DNA of 64,000 nt. Source: Porodaedalea pini. Its lineage: Eukaryota; Basidiomycota; Agaricomycetes; Hymenochaetales; Hymenochaetaceae. Positions within the stretch are counted from its first letter, which is position 1. Every line of letters starts with the position of its first letter. A program made the position numbers and the translations under genes. The stretch is taken from assembly GCA_002794775.1 (NCBI GenBank), contig NBAY01000068.1, positions 159,333 to 223,332 on the forward strand, given 5' to 3'. This document shows, piece after piece, positions 13,119 to 26,745 of this stretch. The notes beneath the pieces were generated by a model. It ran no database searches, was not told the DNA's origin, and worked only from the letters and a program-made list of their open reading frames with translations.

Positions 13119-14803
13119 CTACTTCTGCTCGGCCTTCAGAATATCTTCGATAGCGGCGCCCTCCTTGGCTTCCCTCCATACTCCAACCCACTTCCCACTC
13201 CAGCGTACGCCACGACCACCACCTTTTACTCCAAGCTGGGTCTTCAATGTATTCCCAGTTGCCTTCGTACGCGCATCGTCTGACCCTAGTACGAGCACCG
13301 TGGACGTGCTTGTGCTTCTCTTCTCGGCTGGCGACGAACTCAGTACAAGCGTGTACGAGTGTGTATGTGCAGTAGCATCTGTTGGACTGGGCAAGCAAGC
13401 TATGAACGCCGAAGCAATGGACTGCAGAAATCCAAGAGCACGCGTGGGATCATCCGTGCGGTGATAGTGCTTCACGAATGGGGTCGATCTACTTCTCTTC
13501 ATCTCGTTCACTAGGCCGTCTGCGATGACGCGTGCAAGTTCGACCTCAAGCTCCTCTGCGCGCTTGTCAGCGCGGCGCCGTTCCTCGATAACTTGTGACA
13601 CGCGAGACGGCACAAGTGGAGCACCGCATGACATGATCCCTGCGGTTTCCGTGAGAAGCGCGTGAGAGGAAGCAAGCTGCGCATGTAGACGTGGTCCACA
13701 GAGGAAAAAGAGGCGAGATGTGCTTGCACTTCCGCGCGCAAGCGACTCAGTCTGTGGAAGAATGAATAGCTGCAGGTTATGCAGAGAAGGGAGGTGGGTC
13801 CCGCAGCATCTGCGTTGCATGATCATTAAGTTCAGTATCAAATGATTTTATGAGAGCGATACCGACGGATTCTTATCCACGCCATCGATAATTATAGTGC
13901 GCTTGACGCCGCCAGTATAATCGCCCGGAAGTGCTTTACCGACCGATCTTCCACCCTCGAGAACTGCGACACCTGGATGGTTTTCAGAGTCGAGGGGCTC
14001 GACTTCAACATGAACTTTGCGGCCCTCATATGCGAGCTTGTGTGCATGAGCCTGGATGCGCGCGATCTCTTCAGACGTGAGTGAGCGCGTGAGCTCGACG
14101 TAGGAAGGAGTCGGGTATGACGTGAGCGCCCAGGAGAGCGTGGGCAAGGTAAGTTCGGACTCGAGGAGAGCTGAAAGGAGATGCTGCGAGGTATGCATGC
14201 ACATCTAACCGTTTGTCACACGTTCAGCTAAGGGTAAGGATAGAAATGTAATGAGAACATACGTGGTCGAGCCTTCTCATGAATCCATCCTCTCCGAGTG
14301 CAGCAGTAACTTGTGCGCCGACTTCCAATCCGAGAACATGCCCGTCCTTAGCCTTCACGAAGTGAATCGCATGTCCCCCACGGCGTTTGACTTCAGAGAC
14401 TTCGTATTCTTCACCGCGTGCTGTTCTGAGTATCCCAATGTCTGAAGGCTGGCCCCCACCCTCCGGAAACAGCACCGTGTCATGTAATATCACTTCGAAG
14501 AGCTTATCTGACGGAGCAGATGCCTTTTTCTTCTTGTTACTCGCCGGAGTCTGTTCTGGCTGATGAATATTGCAGCTGACAACCGTAGATGCAAGCTCTT
14601 TGAGTAACGGATCGCCTAAGATGCACAAGTAAGGTATTGTTCAGGCGAGGATACTTTGTAACGCACTAACGTTGGCAGGCGAGTAAACCAACTGGGATTG
14701 GAAGAGCCTTGTCGTCTGGTACTTTAAGCCTGTCAGACACTATCCTGTGGTAGTCCGGGGGGGTGACAGGGACAGCAGGGAGGACAAGAGCTGCAGCGGC
14801 CAT
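13119..14803 (-). CDS. AlaX-type alanyl-tRNA editing protein
   Basis: Free-standing editing domains of this family hydrolyse Ser-tRNA(Ala) or Gly-tRNA(Ala) and so protect translation from alanine misincorporation. The first exon (14803-14671) encodes MAAAALVLPAVPVTPP. The second carries the strand FEVILHDTVLFPEGGGQPSD typical of AlaRS second-additional domains. Next comes the zinc motif H-x3-H (DHTSQHLLSALLES) and the block LDSENHPGVAVLEGGRS; the last exon opens with CCGTHLP, the second zinc pair C-x3-H. The layout matches AARSD1/AlaX-L. A roughly 200-residue C-terminal domain with a coiled-coil stretch (VIEERRRADKRAEELEVEL) follows, ending in KAEQK. All zinc ligands are present. Start codons of this gene and the DJ-1-like gene face each other 275 bp apart. 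Confidence 0.87.
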
Positions 14804-15078
14804 TTCAAAAAGACTTAACTATGCGCAGACTTGAACTTGAAGAGTATAAGAGTTGATAAAAGTACCACATGACTCAACTAGACTTTATTCGGAGATCGGG
14901 ATCGGCGTGGGATTTGCGTTGCTTACAAGGCAACCATATGACTGATATGACGCAACCTGTCCCGCCCGTCGGCCTATAAATCCTCATAAACTTGAGTGTC
15001 TCTGCTTTACTTGTATTTACCTTCCCTCTTCTTGCCATCAACATACATTATCTATCGATCTTTTTTTATCGGGAAAAA

Positions 15079-16045
15079 ATGGTCCCCAAAGTTCTCTTCG
15101 TCTTCACCTCTTGTAGCGAGACCCTCACCGGCGCCAGAACTGTACGTATAATTCTTTCAACACCATTCGCCACTATATTCCACGCTAAAACCGTTCTTTA
15201 TCAATGCAAACGGGTTCTTTTTCTTTCAAAAAAACCGGAATTAAAATTTAAAGGGCTGGTATTTGCCTGAGGCAGCGCATCCCTATGACGTGCTTTCTCG
15301 TGTTCATGTTACTGAGATTGACTTCGCCGCTCCCGCTGGACCAAACCCTCCCGTCGATCCCGACAGCGTAAAGATGTTCACTGACGCCCAGAGCGTCAAG
15401 TTCCTTCACGATGACGTCGTGAAGGAGAAGTTAGCCAACGCCAAAGTCCTCGCGGACGTCAATCCGAAAGACTACGATGCCGTTTTCTACATCGGCGGTC
15501 ATGGCCCTGTCATTGACCTCGCGTCGGATCCCGTGAACATCAAGCTTGCATCTGAGTTTTACAACCAGAAAAAGGTTGTTGCTGCAGTCTGCCATGGTCC
15601 TGCGTATGTGCCCAAACCACTCATAACAAATACTGCCTTACGACCTTTATTGTTAGTGCGCTTGTCGGTGTTAAGGGTACCGATGGAAAGTCGATTTTCG
15701 AAGGCAAGGAAGCCACCGGATTCTCGAACGCGGAGGAAGAACAGTCCGGGAAAGTGAAGGTGAGTAAAGGAAGCTGCATACGGTCGCAAGAGTGGATTCG
15801 CTCAATTACGTGCAGGACGTCCCTTTCCTTCTGGAGACGCGAATTGTTGAGCTCGGCGGTAAATACGTCCGCGCCGAGCCGTGGGGTGTAAGCACTATCT
15901 TTCACGCTCGACGCACGTTTATCAGAACTCATAAATTTAATCTTCACAGGCGAAGGTAGTCGTGACCGGCAACCTCCTCACTGGCCAGAATCCAGCATCG
16001 GCAGGCCCTCTAGGGGAAGCCATCTGGCAGAAACTTCAGGCTTAA
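15079..16045 (+). CDS. DJ-1/PfpI superfamily protein, HSP31-like (putative glyoxalase III)
   Basis: Five exons (15079-15141, 15254-15603, 15657-15759, 15816-15887, 15950-16045) join exactly to 227 aa, the usual length of fungal Hsp31-like proteins. The fold markers are KVLFVFTSCSETLTG, the Gly-Trp-Tyr-x-Pro-Glu block (GWYLPEAAHPYDVL, holding the conserved acidic residue) and the nucleophile elbow VVAAVCHGPAALVGVKG with the catalytic Cys followed by His. FYIGGHGPVIDLASDP is the matching loop. Family members detoxify methylglyoxal without glutathione and act as stress chaperones in the cytosol. The C-terminus (LLTGQNPASAGPLGEAIW) is standard. Whether this copy is a glyoxalase or only a chaperone cannot be decided from sequence. 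Confidence 0.9.
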
Positions 16046-16360
16046 GGTGATGTAGAGGGCGTTTGCAGTATAAAAGGAGGTTGTAGATATTGTAGCCAGG
16101 AGTGTAGAAAATGAATATAATTTTGTACTCTAAAGCGGTTAAAAATAAATGAAGCCAAATATGAATGGCCTGATTCGAGACGCGTGCGTTGCGAACTCCC
16201 ACCGTGACTGGCATGCTCTTGAACCTCATGCCCTAGCCTGCTTCTCACTTGCTTTCTCGATCTACTCCTGAACTCCTTCTCGTATGCTGTAGATAGGGTG
16301 TTAACTGTCTTTGAACTTCACGTCGCACTAGGCCACGCACAGCGCAGCCCAGTCTGACCC
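16046..16360. promoter_or_regulatory. Spacer between the HSP31-like gene and NEM1
   Basis: This is a 315-bp tandem spacer holding the 3' end of the upstream gene and the promoter of NEM1. No open frame of note occurs in it and no clear motif was seen. Confidence 0.3.
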
Positions 16361-18062
16361 ATGAATTCGCTTTCTTACCTCTCGCGCCAGTTCGACGTCC
16401 TCGCGTCTAGTTCCGCGCCCAATACCCCACCCTCGACGCCGACTGGTGAGCTTTGTCCGGATATAGACTCGAACTATCCTCGACCACAGTTGAAGCGTAT
16501 CCGTACATGGGCATCCGCCCGCGCGTTCTTCTTACCGCAAGAGTTTACACAGCGACGATACACGCAGTCCCCAGTGCGCGCACGCAAGCGTTCAGGATCG
16601 ACTCCCAACAGTTCACGCTTCCATCTCGCGACATCCGTGCCTGCTTCCAATCCGTCGCGAGATGTATCATCTCCAAAGGAAACCAGCGAGCCTGCGGCTG
16701 CACCGATACAACCGCCTGCGTCTTCCATGTCCACTCCTCAGTCAAAGTCAATACCGACTAGGGAGCTCAGCTGGGTTCGAAGACTGTTCTTTCTTCGAGT
16801 GATCTTCCTTTTCGCAAGCTGCCTCTGCGCTGTGTGGAAGGGCCTGACGCGTCCCGCGTGGGATGAGTCGCAGACTGTCAAGGGCAAAGGCGTCAAGCGG
16901 GAGCGCACGGAGTTGATTGCAGGAACGAACGGCGACGAGAAGGAGAGAGACACTGATACCGTACGTATTCGACAGGCGAGATCTAAAGCAAGCTTGGACA
17001 AGACGTCGTACGTTCGGGCTCGCGCGTCGTCAATTATGAAGATCGTGCTGCAGCCGCAGACAAAGCCTCCTACGCCGTCTCCACTAAGCCAGTCTAACCT
17101 AGCGCCTCCGCCTACTCTAAATCTTATTCCACCAGACCCTTCTGATGAGTATGAGAATAATGATCGCTCAGCTGGATCGCCGGATCTCTCTGCATCTCTT
17201 TCAACGTCGACGCTTTCACCACAAACGCCGCCCCGCAATCCGACAGCACAGGCATCCGCTGACCGCCCTTCGTCGCCTGCCAAGGCTACCCCACTCCATA
17301 CTCGGAAAACGCTCGTGCTCGACTTGGACGAGACACTTATTCACTCTACGACGCGGCCTTTGTTTCCATCAGGCGGCAATAGCGGAATCCTCAACCTCGG
17401 AAGTCTCATTGGCTTCAGACATAACAGAAAGGCGGGACACATGGTCGAGGTGGTCATGGGTGGACGCAGCACGCTTTATCATGTATACAAGCGGCCCTTC
17501 GTAGATTACTTTCTGCGTAAAGTGAGCTCAATCCAGCCAGGTACTTGAAGAGTATATTTATTCACATGTGTTCCAGGTCTCGGCATGGTACACGTTAGTA
17601 ATCTTCACGGCGTCGATGAAGGAGTATGCGGACCCGGTCATCGACTGGCTAGATGCTGGACGAGGCATACTTGCCCTTCGTTTCTTTCGCGAGGTGAGTC
17701 TCCTTAGTTGACCTGTGTTTTTGATAGCCCAATTCATACGTTCTCGCTAGCATTGCACACAGCTGCCAAATGGATCATATTCGAAGGACCTGTCGGTTCT
17801 TAATGAGGATCTTGCGCGTATCTGCCTTATAGACAACTCACCCGTGAGCTACAACATCAACAAAGGTTTGAACTTCTTCGTCCGATTGAAACTATCCCTT
17901 GTCTAAATTACAATACATTCTTCCTTCCTAGCGAATGGCATTCCCATCGAAGGTTGGACCCATGATCCTAATGATGAAGCACTGCTCGATCTACTGCCTG
18001 TCCTCGACTCCCTTCGTTTCACGAGCGATGTGCGGCATATTCTTGGTCTTCGTGGCTTCTAG
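16361..18062 (+). CDS. NEM1: NEM1-type phosphatase (HAD/FCP1 family, Dullard homologue)
   Basis: NEM1 with SPO7 forms an ER/nuclear-membrane phosphatase that activates the phosphatidate phosphatase PAH1, controlling membrane versus storage-lipid synthesis. Exons 16361-17521, 17577-17693, 17751-17865 and 17932-18062 join exactly to 507 aa. A Ser/Pro-rich N-terminus is followed by a membrane segment ([20 protein letters not shown], about residue 145) and a low-complexity linker. The catalytic domain has [12 protein letters not shown] (DxDxT nucleophile, about residue 320), [30 protein letters not shown] and [14 protein letters not shown] (motif III Asp-Asn). All HAD motifs are intact. One oddity is a stretch of about 30 residues after the DxDxT motif ([19 protein letters not shown]), longer than in yeast. 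Confidence 0.93.
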
Positions 18063-18559
18063 AGGCCGTCGCTTATATGCATTTCTTTTGGATTCTTTGC
18101 TCCTCAGTAACCCTGGCAAGCCCCCATGACATGTTCTTTTTGTGTATTATAATCAATCCTCCATTATTTAGTCTCGCTCCGTCCGCTTCCTACTTATTCC
18201 TTGATCTAACTTGCAACACAAAATTGCATACCTGGACTTCTCGTCTTCCATAGCATTGCTAGTAGTCGCCCATGTCCATAATATGTCTGCGTGTATTTCT
18301 AGAGCATAATAGTGTTGCTGTTGTCAATCAGCTCGGTCGTTCTTGTTCTGAATGATTATGAGTACTGGAAATTGATGTTTATAACAATCCTTGACCCTTC
18401 CAAGTAAATTACAGTTCGCTGGTGATCTCGAGCCATGGTGATAAAGCACAACAAAGATTTAAAGGACATGAAAAGGGAACCGAGTGGGTGGTAATAACAA
18501 AAGGGATATGAGTATGATAGAGGATGGAAAGCAGGAGGAAGTAAAAAGGTGCGTGAGAT
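18063..18559. other. Convergent spacer between NEM1 and SNF7
   Basis: This AT-richer 0.5 kb carries the two 3' UTRs. No open frame, RNA gene or repeat was recognised. Confidence 0.35.
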
Positions 18560-19499
18560 CTACATAGCCAGAGCCGCCTGTAACTCCTTGAGCTGGGCAT
18601 CCTCGTCGTCCTCTTCCACCGTTTGCTGCCGTATTGCTTGTCACCAAATAATGAGCAGCCTGAGGTACGATCCAAAAATATCGGATGAACTCACGCTCTT
18701 CTCTCGTTACGCTTGGCAACGATGTAGTAGGTGCTCGTTCGGCGCCTGCCAAACGGTCGTTGAGTTCGTCCTGTTCCAGTTCCGCCAGTTCCATCTTGAG
18801 CTCATCCTATAAGATATATCGTGTGAGCGCATGAGATAATGAGTCCACCGTGAAGTGACTTGCCTCGTCCATATCTATACCCGCATTCAGTGGATTCGAG
18901 ATCGCTTCCGAAATCTCGTTCGCAATCTCGCGCTGCTCATTGATAGCAGACATAGTCGCGTCAACCTTGTCCGGTGTTCTACAGATAAAGCCAGCATGGC
19001 AGGGAAATGATAAATCAATAGGGGCCGCAGTACGCGCAGGCGCGCGCAGCATACGCACAAGTTGCCATGAATTGTCTTCAATGCCTCAGAGCCCTTCTTC
19101 ATCGCAGCCATCGTTTCTTGGTTGAAGTTTGCGGATTCTAGAGTATTGACCTGCATTTCGAGCTGCAGACGCGTCCCCGCGAGCCGATCGAGCTCCGTTT
19201 CGGTCGCTTTCTTTCGTCGTAGCGCGGCAGTGGCGACTAAATCAATGAGACATTACAGAACACGATGTATACAGAATACATATGAGCATCGCATGCAAAG
19301 AAATTGAAGGACACGTACCTTGTTTATTGGTGACTGCATTTGCCTTCGCCTTCTTGAGCTCCTCATCGACCTTCTTCTGGAGGTGTTCCTCCTTCTTCTC
19401 AAGCATTTGCAGTTGCTGGCGAAGGGTGACGATAGCATCGCGAGTGGACTGCTTTGGGTCCTTTCGCCCACCGAAGTAACTCATGAATCCAGACATCAT
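18560..19499 (-). CDS. SNF7: ESCRT-III subunit SNF7 (VPS32)
   Basis: SNF7 polymerises into membrane-remodelling filaments on endosomes, driving multivesicular-body formation with VPS20, VPS24 and VPS2. The N-terminus MMSGFMSYFGGRKDPKQS (starts at 19499 or 19496) leads into the basic helical core (AIVTLRQQLQMLEKKEEHLQ, VATAALRRKKATETELDRLAG, NFNQETMAAMKKGSEALK), then TPDKVDATMSAINEQREIAN, an acidic second half and the MIM1-type tail LKELQAALAM. Four introns are evident. The last one most likely runs from GTGAGT inside ...TREE to ACAAG, giving ...TREEPIRQQTVEEDDED; that junction is the least certain. Length, about 220 aa, is normal. Confidence 0.92.
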
Positions 19500-19913
19500 A
19501 GTTTCAAAGGGGGTGGATCTAGAAAGCACAGAGGTTAAGGCTCGATAGACACTCGCGTCTGCGACACACCGCAATCGCGCTCATGATCCCATCGAGTATG
19601 TAATCATAAATTGCCTTTTATAGACTGAATCAAGTGCCAGGCAAAGGACGGAGCGGACCCTTCGCAGCTCAAAAGAAAGCCGCCATAAACATTTTAAGAA
19701 GTTATTTTTATTTCCCAATGTATGCCTAATCAACCCGATCTACGGGTATGACTCGGTATGGAAGTATGGTAAAAGTGCGAATTGTACAGTTCTGTTTCGG
19801 AGCATCCCCGAGCTGATAAAATGTACTACAGTAGGCAGTAAGGAGAAAAAAGTCGTCCGTCACCGACTAAGGCACGAAGTTGAAGAGGTGGATGCGATGG
19901 TTGCAGTGAAACG
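19500..19913. other. Spacer between SNF7 promoter and the NDR-kinase 3' end
   Basis: Both flanking genes run leftward, so this 0.4 kb contains the 3' UTR of the kinase and the promoter of SNF7. Nothing else is recognised. Confidence 0.3.
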
Positions 19914-21749
<1,836 letters not shown>

Positions 21750-21928
21750 TTTCAAGGAGAGGGAAACGCGGAAATATTTACGAGTGCCGCTAAACGATCG
21801 CGAGATTCTACTTGGAAGCCCTAGGTTACGAGGTATTAAACAGCCCCTTCCTTTTACGTATGTATATACATACAACGGATCGACGCCTGTTTATTCAGCT
21901 CGTTCGTCCGACGCAGAGTGCGTCCTCA

Positions 21929-23689
21929 ATGCGATTCCGCCTGGCGACAAAGCCTCCTCTTAAACCATTTAAAGCATGGTTCGACATTCCAAATGACAAC
22001 TCGGTGCTCGATATCTTGGACGTAAAGGCTCAGATATGCTCGCGTGTGCCACAGTTAGCCGATGACGACAAATCCTGTTTCTCTTCCGTCGAAATTGATT
22101 TATTCATCGATGATTTTGAGCTGCTAGATGACTCCAGCCTGCAGGTTATCAAAGAGAATGATTTAATTTAGTATGTCTTCATAAAAGAAATTTAACGCTT
22201 ACAGGTTCTCAACATTTCGTTCCCTAGTATTACGAGAAAGCGACACCTCTCAAACCAGAAAAAGCGAAAAGCCGCAAATAACCATGGTCTGTTCAATGCA
22301 CCCAGCCAACCGTACGGTTCTGAGTGTACGTTTTGCAGAGTCTTCTCGGAAAAAGCAACGCGTTGCTGAAGAACAGACGCGCAAGAAACTGCGGAGTCCA
22401 TCCATGTCTTCGACCTCGACCTCTTCTGAAGACGGGGAGAGTTCTTCGAGCGCAACAACCTCAAGCTCTGAAAGCTCGTCTTCTGAGTCGGAGTCAGATT
22501 CTTCTTCGTCAGATTCTTCTGTTGAAGTTCAGTCCTCAAAACTGCTTCAGCCCGTGAAGGCTTTTGTCAGGTATGCTGTTCTTCACGTCCTCGTATTTCT
22601 CTCGCTAACATTGCGAAGCAAACACAAGAACAATCCGATCGTACACCCTATTCCTCCGGGAGAGGGCAAAGCATCAACGCATAGTAGGAATGCCCGACGC
22701 CGAATCAAGCGTTTACATGAAAACGAACAGAAGCGAGTCGAGCAAGCTGCCACCCAGGCTCTCTCGAGCGGGTCGGCGAACGCAATAGCGCTCGGTACTC
22801 AAAACGTTGTAGTTGGGACGCAGGTTGAGGGTGCCGGAGCTTCACAAGCACTGCCTGCCTGCCCGACTGCCGAGCAAGGCTCGTCATTCGAAGTGGAAGG
22901 CATGGTCACCACATTGCGAAACAAGAATAAGAAAAAGGGATTCCAGAGGGCAATGGCAGGTCTCACTCCGCAGAAAATCATCTTTTCAGACGAAACCGGT
23001 GCTCCTCCTGAATCAACGTCTACTTTCTATTCCGCCGTGTCAACAGCGCCAGCGACTCCAAGGACGGCCATTCCTCGCTTGGTAACACCCTCCGAAAAGC
23101 AAGCACAAGGACACCTACCTTCCAATATGTTCGTCACATCTGTAGAGGTTGAAGGCGATAGATGGGATAAAACAAAGAAAAAGAAACAGAGAAATCTGTA
23201 CGGTTACGACATCGCAGGAGACGAATTCAGGGAGGACGGGACTGCCGCGGAACAAGAAACGATACTTAACTACGGAGAGCCTGAAGTAGACTGGACTTCG
23301 ATCGAACAAGGCTGGGACAACTTGGCGAATGTTTCTGACATGTCTTCGTTGAAAGTAGGAGGCCTCATTGGGTGGAAGGTATGTTTGCTGTACATCTCGT
23401 TAGTAAAACAAGGCTTACCTGAAATCAGGCCCTTGCGATCAACCCGGCGACATTCTCGCCGGAGACTCTTGTACATCTGGGGCGCATAAAAGAAACCAAA
23501 CATGAATCTTCTTCGATCGTGCTCGAGCCCATTCGGCGGCCTGGCACAGGCGAGATCGCATTCGGTGCATTCAGCATTGCAGATAATTCTGAGGATGAGG
23601 AAGCCAAGAGCGAAGCTGTTGAAGACGAAGTGTATACTTTCGAGGACGCGTTGAAGGCGCCATGGAAACTTGTGGACAGAACGGGCTAA
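21929..23689 (+). CDS. Coilin homologue
   Basis: Coilin organises Cajal bodies, where spliceosomal snRNPs mature. The N-terminal 70 residues (FDIPNDNSVLDILDVKAQI, EIDLFIDDFELLDDSSL, IKENDLI) match the ubiquitin-like self-association domain. A Lys-rich then Ser/Glu-rich low-complexity region follows, then the basic segment HSRNARRRIKRLHENEQ. The C-terminus (LKVGGLIGWKALAINPATF, ETLVHLGRIKE, DALKAPWKLVDR) corresponds to the tudor-like domain. Introns start at about 22172, at 22571 (48 nt, SKHKN join) and after GLIGWK. The joins between 22172 and about 22345 are uncertain: the best fit uses a tattacg exon and a weak GTCTGT donor. Function is inferred from domain order; no activity is predicted. 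Confidence 0.75.
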
Positions 23690-23743
23690 GGCGGTTCTAT
23701 GCATATCTATGTTTGTAGCGTCCTTCCAGCCCTCATTCAATAT

Positions 23744-24298
23744 CTATGCCCCTGGCGGCGAGATCCCCTCTGCGTTTATCCGCAATGATTTGAGGAGGTC
23801 TTGAAAGCGCTTCCGCAGTTTTGTTGTGATCTCATCTTCATCAGAAGATGGAGGTGGCTGTGAGTGAGTACAAAAAGTGAGACGCGACATACGCGAAATG
23901 AAAGAAAAATATAGACCGTACAAACTGGTCCAAGATATACTGAATGCTGAAAGTTAATGTGGGATCTATGGGCACTATAGCACGCTCACCTCCGCTTCCT
24001 CGATGGTCTTCATGAAAACCAGGAATTGCTTATCAAAATCGGTATACCACATTATCTACTCTGTGGGCTTACAAGCACGATTGGACCTCTGTAAACAGCA
24101 GTCAGTTCTATAGGCCGGAATGAACAGAAGTAAGCTAGGGATACACATACCTATTCATCGGTTTGACGATTCGGAGTAACGGATGGAGGAGATAAGAGCT
24201 CGCGTCGAACTTGAAGGTCAGATCTAATCTAATTACATACACACACGTGGCGACGCGCTCGTACACGTCGCGCTGGCAAGAATGTGTCACTTACGCAT
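23744..24298 (-). CDS. Unrecognised small protein, about 87 aa, five or six exons
   Basis: The gene is inferred from splice signals alone because no exon exceeds 110 nt. The best model starts ATGC|GTAAGT at 24298, giving a 4-nt first exon, and continues with HLTFKFDASSYLLHPLLRIV, KPMNRGPIVL, QFLVFMKTIEEAE, YILDQF and a final exon PPPSSDEDEITTKLRKRFQD ending in SPPGA. Every chosen intron is GT-AG and keeps frame. The product would be small with an amphipathic helical C-terminus. I do not recognise a family, so no function is assigned. The acceptor before YILDQF could instead be 7 nt upstream, which changes the C-terminus. It is divergent from SEC63 across about 80 bp. Confidence 0.4.
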
Positions 24299-24380
24299 TG
24301 ACCACGACAACTTTGGAGCTGCTGTCGCCGACGACCAAGACTCAGAGCTCGGGTGGAATTGAGCACAAGGCGCAACTATA

Positions 24381-26660
24381 ATGGCAAACTACCAGTACGA
24401 TGAGGGTGGCGGCATGGCCGCTTACTTCCTCCTCACATTCCTTTCTCTAATTCTCATTCCCTTCACGCTCACTGTGTTCTCGTCCTCCAGTAAGTCATAC
24501 CTTATTTACATATAGAGTTGAAAAGCTGATTCGGAGCAGAAAAAGTCGAACCGACTGGCTGTGAATGCTCGATGTGCGTAAAACAGCACGAGCGTATAAA
24601 GAAACGGAATAAACGGTCCTTGCTCAACCCAAAATTAGGTGCAAAGTACGCTTTCTCATGCATATTATTGCTATTCTTTTTCTCACCTAAGAGTTGCAGA
24701 ACTTTATTCTTGCTCGGAGGCTGGTCCGTTTTTGCCTTCCTTGTTTACAAAGTTTCTACGACGAGCAACGAGAGCAAAGTGTACGACCCCTTCGAGATCC
24801 TCGGCATCCGCTCAGGATCCTCAGAGAAGGATATCAAGTCACATTACAAGAAACTGTCGCGTAAATTTCACCCTGACAAAGTGAAACTAGTTGCAAACCA
24901 GACAATGGAGATGGTCGAAGCGTACTTCGTGGAGATCACGAAGGCGTACAAGAGCTTGACCGATGAGACGGTCCGCAAGAACTTGGAGCTTTATGGACAT
25001 CCGGATGGTCGCCAGGAGGTCAGCATGGGTATCGCAATTCCGAAATGGGTTGTGGAAGGCCAGCACAGGTTCCTGATTCTGGTCGGTTACTGCATCGTCC
25101 TGGGTGGGCTTCTGCCGGTCGTCGTCGGCAAGTGGTGGTTTGGGAACAGGATTAAGACGAAGGATGGCGTACTCGCAAAGTCGGCGGAGATTTTCTTCAA
25201 GAGCATCAAGGAGGACAGTTCGGTTAATGATCTTCTCGGTTACTTTGGACGGGCTTTGGAAGCCGAGTATCCTTCCGTCTCTACCCCTCTCGATGACCTC
25301 GAAGAAAAGGTTAGATCCCGGCTAGGTGGCAAGTATACCGGATCACCTGCTCAGACACTCCTATATGCGCATCTACTTCGCATTCCCATTGAGAACCATT
25401 CATTGCAGAAAGGTATAATCTGTTTTTCTGAGGAGATTACAACTAACCCACCCCTTTCAGCTCAGGATGAAATCCTTATCCGGTCTCCTTCCTTGCTCAC
25501 ATCCCTTTTGAACATCGCGATGTCACATAACTGGCTGGCACCCACTCTTAACGCGATGCGCCTTCACGCATATGTCACGCAAGCGATTTCACCTACAGCT
25601 CAATCCCAAGAAGCCTCTGTTTTTACTCAATTCCCGAACATCACTGAGGATGATGTAAAGGATGTCGTCCAGCGGCTTGACGAGCGCGATGTCAAGGCTT
25701 TTATTGAGCACCTCGAAAAAACACATGATGCGCGGGCCGAGGAGGCAATCAAGGCAGCGGAGAGCTGGGGAAAGTTGGAGCTCGTTGAAGCTTCTTTCAA
25801 AGGTATGCAGCTCGCTCGTCACTATCTGCAGGTCCGCTTACTGAGATATCTATTCGAAAGTAATTGGGGAACGCATTGTGACGCCGCTGTCCATCGTCCA
25901 GCTCGTTGTAAAAGCACGGATATCTCCTCCGACTAGTAAGAACGTCAAACCGAAACAGGTTGAGGAATCGGACGTAGACATCATAAAATGGTCTATCAAG
26001 GAGAATGAAGAAAAGGACTTGGTGTTCCTATCATCAAAACGCGACAGTGAGGATTTAACCAACGGATTAAGCGTTGCTAGGCGAGCTCACACGCCGTTCT
26101 GGCCGGCGGTAAATCTTCTAAAAAGCTCTTTGTACCAGCAGCTCATTGTGCACATCGTCTAGGCTCGAAAGCCCTCTTGGTGGGTTTTGGTTACGGAACC
26201 CAAGCTGAATCGAGTCGTGATGCCTCCGATGCGGATCACGGATTTACCTATCTCGGACCCAACAAAGGAGCGCAATTTCCGCGCATACAAACTGCAATTC
26301 CAGGCGCCACCCAATGTCGCAGTGTACAGCTGGAAAATTCATCTTGTCAGCGACACGTTTTTGGGCGAGGAAATCGTCCAGGATATTGTTGTAAGTACCT
26401 CTTTGGTACTCGTTATTGCCGCTTGCTGATTGCCGCTTTGCCTATAGCTCAAGGTCGACGACGTTTCGCAACTCAGCGCGGATGAGCGTGGTATGGATGA
26501 TGAAATCTCGGACCCTGAGGAAGATTCACTAGCAGGACAGATGGCTATCATGAAGGGCGGGAACGTGAAGAAGTCATCTGTGCACGACGAGAGCGAGGAT
26601 GAAAGCGAGACTGATGTTGAGGAGAGCAATAGTGATGACAACAGTAGCGACAGCGACTGA
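24381..26660 (+). CDS. SEC63: ER translocon J-protein SEC63
   Basis: SEC63 joins SEC61, SEC62 and SEC71/72 and recruits lumenal BiP for post-translational import into the ER. ATG 24381 opens MANYQYDEGGGMAAYF, followed by the first membrane helix (FLLTFLSLILIPFTLTVF), a cytosolic Cys-containing loop and helix two (TLFLLGGWSVFAFLVY). The lumenal J domain has YDPFEILGIRSGSSEKDIK and the HPD triad (KFHPDKVK). A third helix (RFLILVGYCIVLGGLLPVVV) leads to the cytosolic Brl/Sec63 domains, and the tail is the usual run of Asp/Glu/Ser (ESEDESETDVEESNSD). Several short introns interrupt it; the one at about 24649 joins GAK to TLFLL. The gene seems complete. Confidence 0.94.
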
Positions 26661-26745
26661 GCTCGTGTTCTCTTTGTATAACCATTTTTCTTCGTCTCGC
26701 TCGGCTTTACAAACGTTATGGGGATGCGCAGGCGCGTACGAGTCA

